From: Deltaproteobacteria bacterium | Lineage (GTDB): Bacteria > Desulfobacterota > Binatia > HRBIN30 > CADEER01 | Assembly: GCA_029262455.1 (NCBI GenBank) | Contig: JAJCZJ010000020.1 | Span: 1-64,000, forward strand | Length of the DNA stretch: 64,000 bases | Direction of reading: 5' to 3' | Part shown: piece after piece, positions 1 through 8,606 of the stretch | Position numbering within the stretch: position 1 is the stretch's first letter | Layout of the letters: every line of letters begins with the position of its first letter | Notes under the pieces: generated by a model | Told to the model about the DNA's origin: nothing | What the model saw: only the letters and a program-made list of their open reading frames with translations | Database searches by the model: none | Position numbers and translations under genes: made by a program

Positions 1-48
1 GCATGAAACACGGACGAAATTCCATCCTCGCGACGCTCGCCAGCCGCC

Positions 49-109
49 CGAGATTTATGGGGAGATCTCCGGTCGCCTGCGGCTCCCTCCGCTCTCCCCA
101 TAAATCTCG
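49..109. repeat. 17-bp perfect inverted repeat
   Basis: The arms at 49-65 and 93-109 are exact reverse complements (CGAGATTTATGGGGAGA and its complement) around a 27-nt GC-rich loop. No T-run follows, so this is not a classic terminator. It lies upstream of the SRPBCC gene. The sequence just after it (about 107-136) recurs at about 42593-42623, so it probably belongs to a dispersed intergenic element. No gene is visible in 1-254. Confidence 0.7.
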
Positions 110-254
110 AATCCTTCATTCGAAAGATGTACAGGTGTCCAAGTAATCGCAAGTAATCGGCCCCGTAAAAAACACGCAACCCGGAGACTGCACTCCTACA
201 GCGCACTCGCTAGTGTGCAGCGCAACTTGAAGGTTGCCCCAAGGAGGTTGCACA

Positions 255-716
255 ATGACCGAAGCCAACCAAGATCGAATCGAGAAGATCGTCGACCTCG
301 CAGCGCCAGTTGCGCGCGTGTGGCAAGCACTCACCGATTACAAAGAGTTTGGAAGGTGGTTTCGGGTCAGGCTCGACGGCCCATTCGAGGTTGGCGCTAT
401 CAGCACGGGCAGGATCACGCACCGTGGCCACGAGCACATGAAATGGGAATCCTTGACCGAGCAAATCGTCCACGAGCGTTTGTTCGCGTTTTCTTGGCCA
501 CCAAGCACGATCGATCCTGAAACCGAGTACGACGCCGGAGCTAAGATCTTGGTGGAGTTTCGCTTGCAGCCAACGGTCAAGGGAACTCGCCTCACCATCA
601 CGGAATCAGGTTTTCTTCAGTTCCCGGACGCAAAGCGACGCGAAGTGTTGCGGTCGAACAAACAAGGTTGGGACACCCAGGCCAACAACGTAGCTGCCCA
701 TGTCGCTGGTTCGTAG
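255..716 (+). CDS. SRPBCC (START/AHSA1-like) domain protein
   Basis: A 153-residue cytosolic protein made of one helix-grip domain. It opens with the usual pattern of a charged strand followed by APVARVWQALTDY and an aromatic FGRWFRV segment, then alternating beta strands and a C-terminal helix. The family binds hydrophobic ligands or acts as an Aha1-like domain; the ligand cannot be read from sequence. The ATG at 255 was chosen because AAGGAGG at 241-247 lies 7 nt upstream; an in-frame codon at 234 lies before that site. It stands alone, with no operon partner. Confidence 0.85.
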   Translation: MTEANQDRIEKIVDLAAPVARVWQALTDYKEFGRWFRVRLDGPFEVGAISTGRITHRGHEHMKWESLTEQIVHERLFAFSWPPSTIDPETEYDAGAKILVEFRLQPTVKGTRLTITESGFLQFPDAKRREVLRSNKQGWDTQANNVAAHVAGS

Positions 717-845
717 GGATTATCCGGCAGTAGTCGCTTTGGCTCTTGTCTACCACGACTGCCAAACGCCGGGATTTTCTTGCAGCTCGCGGACGTTCGG
801 TCTTCGGGGAGGTGTCACCATGGAAACTCAGCCAGCATGGCCGTT

Positions 846-2951
846 CTATTTCCTGGCTTTGAAAAAGTCGCTCTCGGCTCTCTTCACGTTGGGCAGCACT
901 TCCGAGAAACAAGTCGCATCGCTCGAGCGAATTTGTAACGTCGCCGAAGTGTCGGCTTCGAGGGCCGCGGCGATCCCGGTCGGCATTGCCGACTGCCCCT
1001 TGTTGGTGCTGTTGGCCGCCGTGAAGAACAGTTTGCTCGGGCGCCCTGCTCCGCCCTTTAGCTTCAGGCTCTTGACGCCGTCGGCCGCGGCCTGCCTGTC
1101 GAGATACCTAAAGCCGGTGCCGGTTGGCTTGCCGAGCGATTTCCAACACGGCTTGGTGTCGCAATCGTCGCCGGCGCGGTCGACACCCAGCTCGCCTACC
1201 AAAGCGTCATCGTCGCCGTAGATGCACAGGGAGTACGCTGTTCCGTCGAGCGAGACCGGATCGCCGAAGGCAGCCTGCAGAACCGACGGTCCTTTGACGA
1301 GCTCGACCACGATCTTTTCGTTCCCCGCAGAGCTCTCTTTGACCAGCAGCACAGCCCGCGCAAAGCCGTCCGTGCAGGTGTCGGGCGCCGGCGGACATGC
1401 GTCGCCCGGCGGCGGCGGCGGCCCCGCCACGTTCTCGAAGAAGAATGTCTCACCGTCGTTGTCGCCGAGGAAGGCGTCGATGTCGCCGTCGCCGTCGATG
1501 TCGGCCAGAGCGGGGAAGTTGCTAGCGCTGACCCTGAGGAGACCGAAGGGATTGGCCAAGGAGGGAGCGAAAGCGGGAGCCGTCGGGGAGCCCGTGTTCT
1601 CGAAGAAGTGGGTGTCGCCTGCGCCGAAACCAACGAAGGCGTCGAGGTCGCCGTCACCGTCGATATCGGCAAAGGCAACCGGGTTGGAGTAGCTGAGTGA
1701 GGAGGGCCCGAACGGATCGGCCACGGGTGGAGCGAAGGCGGGAGCCGAAGCGGACCCGGTGTTGGCGAAAAAGAGGATGCCACTGTAGCCGACGGTGCCG
1801 ATGAAGGCGTCCAAGTCGCCGTCGCCGTCGATGTCGGCGAAGCTGGGCTGGCTGATATAGCCGACGTTGGCGAGACCGAACGGATTGGCCGCGGGGGGAG
1901 CAAAGGCTGGAGCAGAGGCGGACCCGGTGTTGACGAAGAAGCGGGTGTCTCCATTGCCGTCGCCGAGGAAGGCGTCGAGGTCGCCGTCGCCGTCGATGTC
2001 GGCAAAGGCAGGGGAATTGACTAGGCCGACGTTGGCAAGGCCGAACGGGTTCAGTGAGGACGGCGCGAAGGCGGGCGCGGAGGCAGAGCCGGTGTTGGCG
2101 AAGAAGCTGGCGTCGCCATAGTTATCGCCGATGAAGACGTCGAGGTCACCGTCGCCGTCGATGTCGGCCAGCGCCGGGTGGCTGCCAAAGCCGACGGCCG
2201 CGACGCCGAAGGGGTTGGCAGACGAGGTTGCGAAGGCCGCCGAGGAGGCGGAGCCGGTGTTTTCGAAGAAAACAGTCTTGCCGTCGCCGTCGCCTATGAA
2301 GGCGTCGAGGTCGCCGTCACCGTCGATGTCGACGATGTCGGGGCTGCTGAGCGAGCCGACAGCCGCGATACCGAAGGGATTGACGGTGGGGGGCGCAAAG
2401 GCTGCAGCGGAAGCGGAGCCGGTGTTTTCGAAGAAGTAGGTGTTGCCGTCTTGGTTGCCGATGAAGGCGTCGAGGTCGCCGTCGCCGTCGATGTCGGCCA
2501 GCTCGGGGGAGCTGCGCTGGCCGACGTTCGCGAGGCCGAAGGGATTCAAGGAGGAGGAAGCGAAGGCGGGAGCCGACGCGGAGCCGGTGTTGGAGAAGAA
2601 GTGGATGTCGCCGCCGGAGCTGCCGAGGAAGGCGTCGAGGTCGCCATCGCCGTCGATGTCGGCCAGAGCGGGGGTGCTGGAGCCGCCGACATCGCTCAAC
2701 GCGAAGGAGAAGTTGGGCGGGACGAAGACTGGGGTTGCGGCGGCGCCGGGCGTCGGCACGGCGCCGAGAATCGTTGCTGAGGCCACCAACACGGCGGCAG
2801 CGCAAGCCATCTTCTCGCGCGTGCGCCGCGAAGCGCCGCGCACCATTCGCAGCCTGGCCAATGTGCGGCCGGCATCCTCGAAAACACGAGCAGCAGACAG
2901 TTGAGTGGCTGCTGGAACAGCCGCAATGGCAGCCTTAAAAGGTCGATCCAT
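846..2951 (-). CDS. Secreted FG-GAP/VCBS repeat protein with shared C-terminal module
   Basis: A 701-residue exported protein. A hydrophobic signal segment (about residues 48-65, ending PTPGAAA) precedes eight near-identical repeats of about 55 residues, each with the calcium-binding core DIDGDGDLDAF and FFxNTGSAS. Such repeats form an integrin-like beta-propeller. A proline linker (about 520) leads to a roughly 150-residue C-terminal module with a YSLCIY strand, PCWKSLG and a late CFSE motif. This module also ends four other proteins here. The ATG at 2951 has a G-rich Shine-Dalgarno-like stretch 5 nt upstream; Met36 (2846) would give a shorter signal peptide and is an alternative. A role in adhesion or as a surface protein is inferred only from the fold. 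Confidence 0.85.
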   Translation of the reverse strand: MDRPFKAAIAAVPAATQLSAARVFEDAGRTLARLRMVRGASRRTREKMACAAAVLVASATILGAVPTPGAAATPVFVPPNFSFALSDVGGSSTPALADIDGDGDLDAFLGSSGGDIHFFSNTGSASAPAFASSSLNPFGLANVGQRSSPELADIDGDGDLDAFIGNQDGNTYFFENTGSASAAAFAPPTVNPFGIAAVGSLSSPDIVDIDGDGDLDAFIGDGDGKTVFFENTGSASSAAFATSSANPFGVAAVGFGSHPALADIDGDGDLDVFIGDNYGDASFFANTGSASAPAFAPSSLNPFGLANVGLVNSPAFADIDGDGDLDAFLGDGNGDTRFFVNTGSASAPAFAPPAANPFGLANVGYISQPSFADIDGDGDLDAFIGTVGYSGILFFANTGSASAPAFAPPVADPFGPSSLSYSNPVAFADIDGDGDLDAFVGFGAGDTHFFENTGSPTAPAFAPSLANPFGLLRVSASNFPALADIDGDGDIDAFLGDNDGETFFFENVAGPPPPPGDACPPAPDTCTDGFARAVLLVKESSAGNEKIVVELVKGPSVLQAAFGDPVSLDGTAYSLCIYGDDDALVGELGVDRAGDDCDTKPCWKSLGKPTGTGFRYLDRQAAADGVKSLKLKGGAGRPSKLFFTAANSTNKGQSAMPTGIAAALEADTSATLQIRSSDATCFSEVLPNVKRAESDFFKARK

Positions 2952-3009
2952 AAGGTCCCCCCCGGTGGGCAGATCCTATTCCCATATCTCGGAATGAGTG
3001 AACAATTTT

Positions 3010-3030
3010 GCCGCATCGCGGCGTTTTTTT
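3010..3030 (+). terminator. Terminator-like hairpin with T-run, + strand
   Basis: GCCGC-ATC-GCGGC followed by G and seven T residues reads as a short intrinsic terminator on the + strand. No + strand gene lies just upstream, and the site is in the leader of the opposite-strand FG-GAP gene. It may stop antisense transcription or be fortuitous. Confidence 0.35.
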
Positions 3031-3176
3031 GAACCGCGGGAGGATGGAACCTTAGCTGCAACTGCGCAACCCAATCCGTGACGCAGAACTCAGGCGTAGC
3101 TTCGTCGTTGCCGGTAGCGTGGTTGCTGTTGCCGGCGCTTGTCAGCGTTCATCCACGATTGACAAGATTCCAAACA

Positions 3177-6100
3177 TTACCGCCCAGCCGAACGGATCGC
3201 GGTGACGAAGAACTCCGCCAAATGCCCGACCGCCGCTCGCTGCTCGAAGATCTTGTCGGCGCTAGCGCCGATCTGTCGCGACACATCGCTGCGAAGGACA
3301 GCGTCACAGCCGAGGCGGACGGCGCGTTCGATGTACTCTTCCGATGTCGCGGCGATGCACGCCTCCGTCACGCCGGCTAGTTCACAAAGCGCTGCGGCGT
3401 GGCGCGCGCGCGGCTGGTCGCTCGGTAACGTAACGACGGGCGTTCCAACGCCGAAGGTGTCGTACATCGTTACGGCGCCGCCGAAGTAGAGCGGATCGAG
3501 TACCACGTTGGCGCGAGCGAGCAGGTGGAAGTACTCCTCGTGGCCGAGGCGCGGCAGCAGGACGACGCGGTCGCGGATGTCGTCGGGCAAGGTCTTCGCC
3601 CAGCGCTCTTGCAACAGCTCGCCGAGGCGGGCGTGCGTGTCGGCGACGAAGACCGCTATGCCTTCCGGGTCGCGGTGTAGGATACCGCCAACGATGGTGT
3701 CGAAGTCGGGATGGATCTTGCGCAGGCTCTGCGCGCAGACGTAGAGGTGGGCGTCGTCGGGCAGGCCGAAGTGCGCGGGCGTGTGCGGTCGCTCGGGAAC
3801 CGGGACGCGCGGAAAGCAAGGTGTCAGTGCCGGCAGCCGCACCAACTTCTCGGTGAAGCTCGCCTCGATCCCCGGCGGCGCCAGCGCCGCGCTGGTGAGA
3901 TGGGCGTCGAGCTCGGGGGCGCCGCTGGTCTCGGGCCAGCCCCAGCCGGTAACCTGAACCGGCGCGAGCCGCAGGAACGGCAAGAAGTAGTTGACGGCGT
4001 CGGTGCCGACTTCCCACAGGTAGAGCAGGTCGAGCTCGGCGGCGCGCAGCGTCGCCACGGTCTGGTCGAAGCGCAGCGGCAAGTTCAGATAGCGAATGGC
4101 CGGGTTGCGCAGATCGCCACGCAGAGTTTCGGCACGCGCCCGCGTCACCGCGACGACGATCTCAAAACGCGCCGCGTCGAGCTGATTGAGAATGCCGCCC
4201 ATGCACCGGGCGAAGACGCCCTCGTGTCCCGGCGTAACGACGAAACCGAGACACCAGGGGCCGTCGGCCGAAGGACGACGGGCCAGCGGCTCGACGCGAA
4301 AGCTCGGCCGAAACAGCGCCGCGTACTTCTGCTTCAGCACGAGGTTGTCGCGCCCGTGGTAGGCCCACTCGAAGGGCGGCTCGCAGCGCGACGACTGGAC
4401 CCGCTCGTGGGCCATCATCACCCTACCCTGCGCCGCGTCGATGACTTCTTCGGCGTGTGTACGGTAGGCGTCGATCTCTGCCACGCCGGCAAAGATCGGT
4501 GGACAGAGTAGCTCGGCGTGCAGCTCGAGTACGGCATCCGGTCGTCCCTCACGAGCATGGGAGTACGCCTGTTTCGCCTCCGTCGTGCGACCCTGATCTT
4601 CGTGCAGGCGGGCGATGTTCTCGTGCGCGACAAGGAAGCTCGGATCGAGCTCGAGGGCGCGCTGGTTCAACGCGAGGGCCAGGTCGAAGTCCTTTTCGAT
4701 GCGCGCGATTGCGGCCAGGTGATTGTAGCCCTCGGGCGCACCCGGAGCGAGGCGGACCGCCGCATCGAAGGCATCTTTCGCCGCGTCGATGCGGCCATCG
4801 TTCAGAAGGACCATGCCGAGCTGGTTGCGCACGGCAGCGTCGTCCGGGTCGCCGGCCGCCGCCCGCTGGTAGTGTTCAATGGCGCCGGCCGCGTCGCCCT
4901 GCCATTCGAGCATAGCGGCGAGGTTGCGATGGGCAATCACCGAGCCCGGATCGCACTCGAGTGCCCGCCTGTAGCATGCGATCGCGTCTTCGCTGCGCTC
5001 CATTCCGGCGTAGACGGTGCCGAGATTGGCGAGCGCTTTGACGTGCCTCGGATCGAGCAGCAACGCTGCGATGTAGCGCTGCACCGCATCTTCGAGACGG
5101 CCGTCTTTGAGCAGTTGGTTGGCCGCCCGATACTCGTCGTTTGCCGCGGCCGCCTCAGGCGCCGCGGCGACGGGAGGGTTTGGCTGCGGGGCACCTCCGG
5201 CCCCCGGCGCTACAGCCTTGGTGGCGAGCGCCTGAAAGATCGGCTGCTCGATCGCGTCGATGGTGATCAGTCTTTGGATCTCGTCGGTCTTGAAGCCGAG
5301 CGCTTTGGGGCGCTTCACGCCGTGCAGCACTTGCACGTCGTAGAGCTCGACGACGACCCCTTCGAGCTCGAGCCAGTGCGCGATGACGCCTCCCTTCAAG
5401 TCGATCACCCAGAGACCGCAACGCGCATCGGCGTCCTTTTCGGTCAGCCAGTCGTCGAGAACCAACCCCGAGAAAGCTTCTTCACGCCGCGGTTTGGAGA
5501 GCCCTACGATGGCGTAATCGCCGCAGAAGGCGAGGCCGCGGATGAAGCCAGGGCAGAAGGCGACGGGCTCGAAGCGACCACTCGCCGGCTCGACGTAGCC
5601 GAACTCGCCGCTGCCGGAATTGAGCACCCAGAGTCGGCCCTGGTAGAGGCGAGGCGAGTGCGGCATCGATAGGCCGTCGGTGACGATCTCGCCCGAACGC
5701 ACGTCGATCAAACACCCACCCTGGTGGCGCCGCTCGCGCCAGCCCGAAGTGACGTCGGAGCGGCTGACGGTGGTGACGTAGGCCGCCTCGCCGTCGTCCA
5801 TCGCCAGGCCGTTCAAGTGACAGCGGTCTTCGGGAGTCACACGCGAGATGAACGGCGGCTGCCACAGCGGCTTGAAGCTGTAGTGGTCGCTCAGCGTAGC
5901 CAGGCAGCTGTAGGCGGTGTTGATGAAGAGGATACGGTCGTATTGGTCCACTGCGATGTCGTGCATATCGATGTCGCCGGTGGTGTGGGCTCGGCGCGGG
6001 ACGTAGAGGCGGTCGGCGCCTTCGTGCGACATGCCCGGCGGCAGAGCGTTGTCGAGCTCCCACAGTTGCCAGCGGGTATTCATGATCAGCCGCTCCGGCT

Positions 6101-6416
6101 CCCCACACAGCCCCATCGGCCGGTCGAATTGGCGCTCGAACACCGACAGGTTGCCGTCCTCCTTGGTACCAACCAGGAACAACCGATTCGTCTGGTAGGT
6201 CGTGAACGCCAGGCTGATTCCGGACTCGCGCAGCCATGCGGGAAAATGACGCGACGGCTGAATCTGCAACGGAGGCTTGGCGGGGAGATCGGCCACGGTA
6301 CTGAGTATCGCGGCGAAATCAGCTTGTCGAGCCTCGTTCTGGCGAATCCACTTCCTTGACTTGCGCGAGTACTTCTCAGACCGTTCGGCAAGTGGCAAAA
6401 CGACGCAAGACGACAT
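3177..6416 (-). CDS. TIGR03032-type domain + TPR + OGT/SPINDLY-like glycosyltransferase
   Basis: A three-part protein of about 1079 residues. The first 400 or so match the TIGR03032 type (ISLAFTTYQTNRLFLVG, GGCLIDVRSGEIV, GLSMPHSPRLY, LGFKTDEI), a likely beta-propeller. A block of tetratricopeptide repeats follows (LDPRHVKALANLGTVY and similar). The C-terminal third resembles O-linked GlcNAc-transferase/SPINDLY proteins, with QVTGWGWPETSG, CAQSLRKIHPDFD and DPLYFGGAVTMYDTFGVGTP, the last being the nucleotide-sugar site. It probably glycosylates proteins or acts in the same pathway as the divergent TPR gene next door. The start is uncertain: the ATG at 6416 overlaps that gene head to head, and GTG 6296 is a shorter option. 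No signal peptide is seen. Confidence 0.8.
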   Translation of the reverse strand: MSSCVVLPLAERSEKYSRKSRKWIRQNEARQADFAAILSTVADLPAKPPLQIQPSRHFPAWLRESGISLAFTTYQTNRLFLVGTKEDGNLSVFERQFDRPMGLCGEPERLIMNTRWQLWELDNALPPGMSHEGADRLYVPRRAHTTGDIDMHDIAVDQYDRILFINTAYSCLATLSDHYSFKPLWQPPFISRVTPEDRCHLNGLAMDDGEAAYVTTVSRSDVTSGWRERRHQGGCLIDVRSGEIVTDGLSMPHSPRLYQGRLWVLNSGSGEFGYVEPASGRFEPVAFCPGFIRGLAFCGDYAIVGLSKPRREEAFSGLVLDDWLTEKDADARCGLWVIDLKGGVIAHWLELEGVVVELYDVQVLHGVKRPKALGFKTDEIQRLITIDAIEQPIFQALATKAVAPGAGGAPQPNPPVAAAPEAAAANDEYRAANQLLKDGRLEDAVQRYIAALLLDPRHVKALANLGTVYAGMERSEDAIACYRRALECDPGSVIAHRNLAAMLEWQGDAAGAIEHYQRAAAGDPDDAAVRNQLGMVLLNDGRIDAAKDAFDAAVRLAPGAPEGYNHLAAIARIEKDFDLALALNQRALELDPSFLVAHENIARLHEDQGRTTEAKQAYSHAREGRPDAVLELHAELLCPPIFAGVAEIDAYRTHAEEVIDAAQGRVMMAHERVQSSRCEPPFEWAYHGRDNLVLKQKYAALFRPSFRVEPLARRPSADGPWCLGFVVTPGHEGVFARCMGGILNQLDAARFEIVVAVTRARAETLRGDLRNPAIRYLNLPLRFDQTVATLRAAELDLLYLWEVGTDAVNYFLPFLRLAPVQVTGWGWPETSGAPELDAHLTSAALAPPGIEASFTEKLVRLPALTPCFPRVPVPERPHTPAHFGLPDDAHLYVCAQSLRKIHPDFDTIVGGILHRDPEGIAVFVADTHARLGELLQERWAKTLPDDIRDRVVLLPRLGHEEYFHLLARANVVLDPLYFGGAVTMYDTFGVGTPVVTLPSDQPRARHAAALCELAGVTEACIAATSEEYIERAVRLGCDAVLRSDVSRQIGASADKIFEQRAAVGHLAEFFVTAIRSAGR

Positions 6417-8188
6417 CCGCGCGAAAGCGCAAAGGCACGACTCTCCGCGAGCTACTCGCGCAGGCCGCGGCCCATCAGCGGGCTGGGCACTGCGTGCAGG
6501 CGGAGGCGATCTGCAAACGCATTCTCGAAGAGCGGCCGGACCAGCCGCACGCTCTGTACCAGCTCGCGGTGTCGGCCTACCAGGCCCGCCGGGATCCAGC
6601 GGCGACGCAGCTACTGCAACGCGCGGTCGAGACCAAGCCCGACTTCGTCGAGGCGTGGAACGCGGCCGGCTTCGTCCTGCGCGACCAGGGACAGCTCGAC
6701 GCTGCACTCGCCGCCTACCGCAAGGCGCTCGGGCTTCGACCCGATCAGGTTACCGCCCATCTCGGTGTCGGCGCTACCCTTCTCGCTAAAGGAAACACCG
6801 AGCCGGCGTTGGCCTCCTATGCTAGAGCCGTCGATCTGGCACCCGATTCGGTCGCTGTTGCGGCAGAGCTGGCCGCCGCTCTGCGCAACCTTGGCCGCAG
6901 CGAGCAGGCGCTTGCCGTCGCACAGGCGATGGTCGATCGGCTACCCGACTCCGCCGATGCGCACGGCCTGTTGGCGATCGAGCTGCACCACGCGGGCCGC
7001 TACCAGGACTCTGTCACCCGTCATGAGCGCGCAACCGCGCTGGCACCAGACTCCGCACTTGCCCACACCAATCTCGGCGTTACTCTTCAGGCTCTCGACG
7101 ACTTCGATGGTGCAGCGGCGCGCCATCGCCGCGCCGTTGAGCTCGATCCCCGCAACCCACAAGCACGACGCAACCTCGGTCTCGTCCTGATGCAGCTCAA
7201 CCAACTCGAAGAGGCGGTTGCTTGCTTTCGCGCCGCCATCGCCGTCACTCCCAGCAACCCCGACATACACTGGGACTGCGCCCTCGCCATGCTCGGCGCG
7301 GGCCACTTGCGCGAGGGTTGGGACGAGATGGAGTGGCGCTGGGGCGCATCGGCGTTCCCCAGTACCGCGCGACATACAGAGCGGCCGCAGTGGGACGGCT
7401 CAGAGCTCGCCGGCCGGCGTCTATTGATGTGGGCCGAACAGGGACTCGGAGATACCATTCAGTTCGCACGCTACGCGACACTCCTGGCCCGTCCCGGCGC
7501 ACGCCTGGTGCTCGAATGCGCGCCGCACCTCCAACGCCTCATGCAATCGTTACCCGGCATCGAGTCGATCGTGACGCGCGAAGCGTCTCCGGATGACTTC
7601 GACGTGCACGTGCCGTTGCTCAGCGTACCCCGGCTCTTCGGTACGACGACACGCTCGATTCCAGCCAAGGTTCCATATCTCTCGGCCGACGCCAATGACC
7701 GCGCGCGTTGGCGGGCCGAGTTGGCGGTCGGGGACGAAGTGCGCGTCGGCTTGGTGTGGGCCGGCAGCGCAACCCACGCCAACGACCGCAACCGCTCGGT
7801 CGACCCCGCGTTGCTCGAACCTCTACTGGCAGTGCCGGGTGTGCGCTGGTTCGGACTGCAAGTCGACGACACTGCCGCGCCGCCGCCCGATACCGTGACC
7901 AACCTCGGACCGCGACTGGTCGACTTCGCCGAGACCGCGGCGGTGATCGACAACCTCGACCTGGTGCTGACGGTAGACACCGCCGTGGCACACCTCGCGG
8001 GTGCTGTCGGTGCAGCCGTGTGGGTCCTGTTACCCTACGTGCCGGACTGGCGTTGGATGCTCGAGCGCGACGATTGTCCATGGTATCCGACAATGCGACT
8101 GTTCCGCCAGCAGCAACGAGGTGAGTGGCAGCCTGTGATCGAGCGCGTAAGTGCCGAGCTCGCGCGCCTGGCGCGCGAAGGCGAATGA
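6392..8188 (+). CDS. TPR protein with GT9-like glycosyltransferase C-terminus
   Basis: A cytosolic protein of about 598 residues. A basic N-terminus is followed by eight or nine TPR units (about residues 20-320; PDQPHALYQLAV, LDPRNPQARRNLGLVL). The C-terminal half resembles the glycosyltransferase-9/heptosyltransferase-like tail common in bacterial TPR proteins: GLGDTIQFARYATLL, VGLVWAGSATHANDRNRS, and VDTAVAHLAGAVGAAVWVLLP near the end. It probably takes part in glycan or protein glycosylation together with the divergent OGT-like gene. No ATG fits; GTG 6392 and TTG 6356 are the possible starts, neither with a good ribosome site. Confidence 0.8.
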   Translation: MAKRRKTTSARKRKGTTLRELLAQAAAHQRAGHCVQAEAICKRILEERPDQPHALYQLAVSAYQARRDPAATQLLQRAVETKPDFVEAWNAAGFVLRDQGQLDAALAAYRKALGLRPDQVTAHLGVGATLLAKGNTEPALASYARAVDLAPDSVAVAAELAAALRNLGRSEQALAVAQAMVDRLPDSADAHGLLAIELHHAGRYQDSVTRHERATALAPDSALAHTNLGVTLQALDDFDGAAARHRRAVELDPRNPQARRNLGLVLMQLNQLEEAVACFRAAIAVTPSNPDIHWDCALAMLGAGHLREGWDEMEWRWGASAFPSTARHTERPQWDGSELAGRRLLMWAEQGLGDTIQFARYATLLARPGARLVLECAPHLQRLMQSLPGIESIVTREASPDDFDVHVPLLSVPRLFGTTTRSIPAKVPYLSADANDRARWRAELAVGDEVRVGLVWAGSATHANDRNRSVDPALLEPLLAVPGVRWFGLQVDDTAAPPPDTVTNLGPRLVDFAETAAVIDNLDLVLTVDTAVAHLAGAVGAAVWVLLPYVPDWRWMLERDDCPWYPTMRLFRQQQRGEWQPVIERVSAELARLAREGE

Positions 8189-8606
8189 AACCGCGGATGC
8201 CGGCGACTCCAACCGTCGCCGGGCGACGCCGCACGAGGCGCGACGGACACATTTCCGGCAGTGAGCGACGGATAGCTGCGGCCGGCGCGATGGCAACTCT
8301 AGCTTACGGCTTCGGCAAGGACGCGGAGAGCCTTGGGGGTCGCGGGTGCCGGCCAACAGGCTGGTCACGGGACTGGCTTTCCAGGCCCGGTCGCGGATGC
8401 GGATGCCTGATTTCAGACCCTCGCCATCAACTTTTCTGCACCCGAGAAACGAACAAACTTGCAACGAATGAAACGTGAGCATTTCGTGAGCATCGTGATC
8501 ATTCGCTCCTGAAGGTTCCCTGCCCCTTTTTTTCGCTGCTAGCACTGCGGCAAACGACGAGAGCTCGGCGCTGGCAGGGCTCTTCGAGAACGAAAAGGGG
8601 CTTCGC
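8189..8606. other. Intergenic region without a recognisable gene
   Basis: A 418-bp gap between two + strand genes. It presumably holds the promoter of the secreted protein at 8607; a usable ribosome site (AAAAGGGG) lies about 8 nt before that start. No clear terminator, RNA gene or repeat was seen. Confidence 0.5.

Noticed and set aside
1440-2680. Regularly spaced DNA repeats resembling a CRISPR array
   Set aside because: The period of about 165 bp follows the codons of the FG-GAP repeats (DIDGDGDLDAF) in one long gene; there are no unique spacers of CRISPR size.
2178-2780. Long Gly/Ala/Val/Glu-rich frame on the + strand
   Set aside because: It is the antisense shadow of the repetitive FG-GAP gene and has no independent start or fold.
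3711-5672. Long + strand open frames opposite the OGT-like gene
   Set aside because: They are antisense to recognisable TPR and OGT motifs and have no coherent domain of their own.
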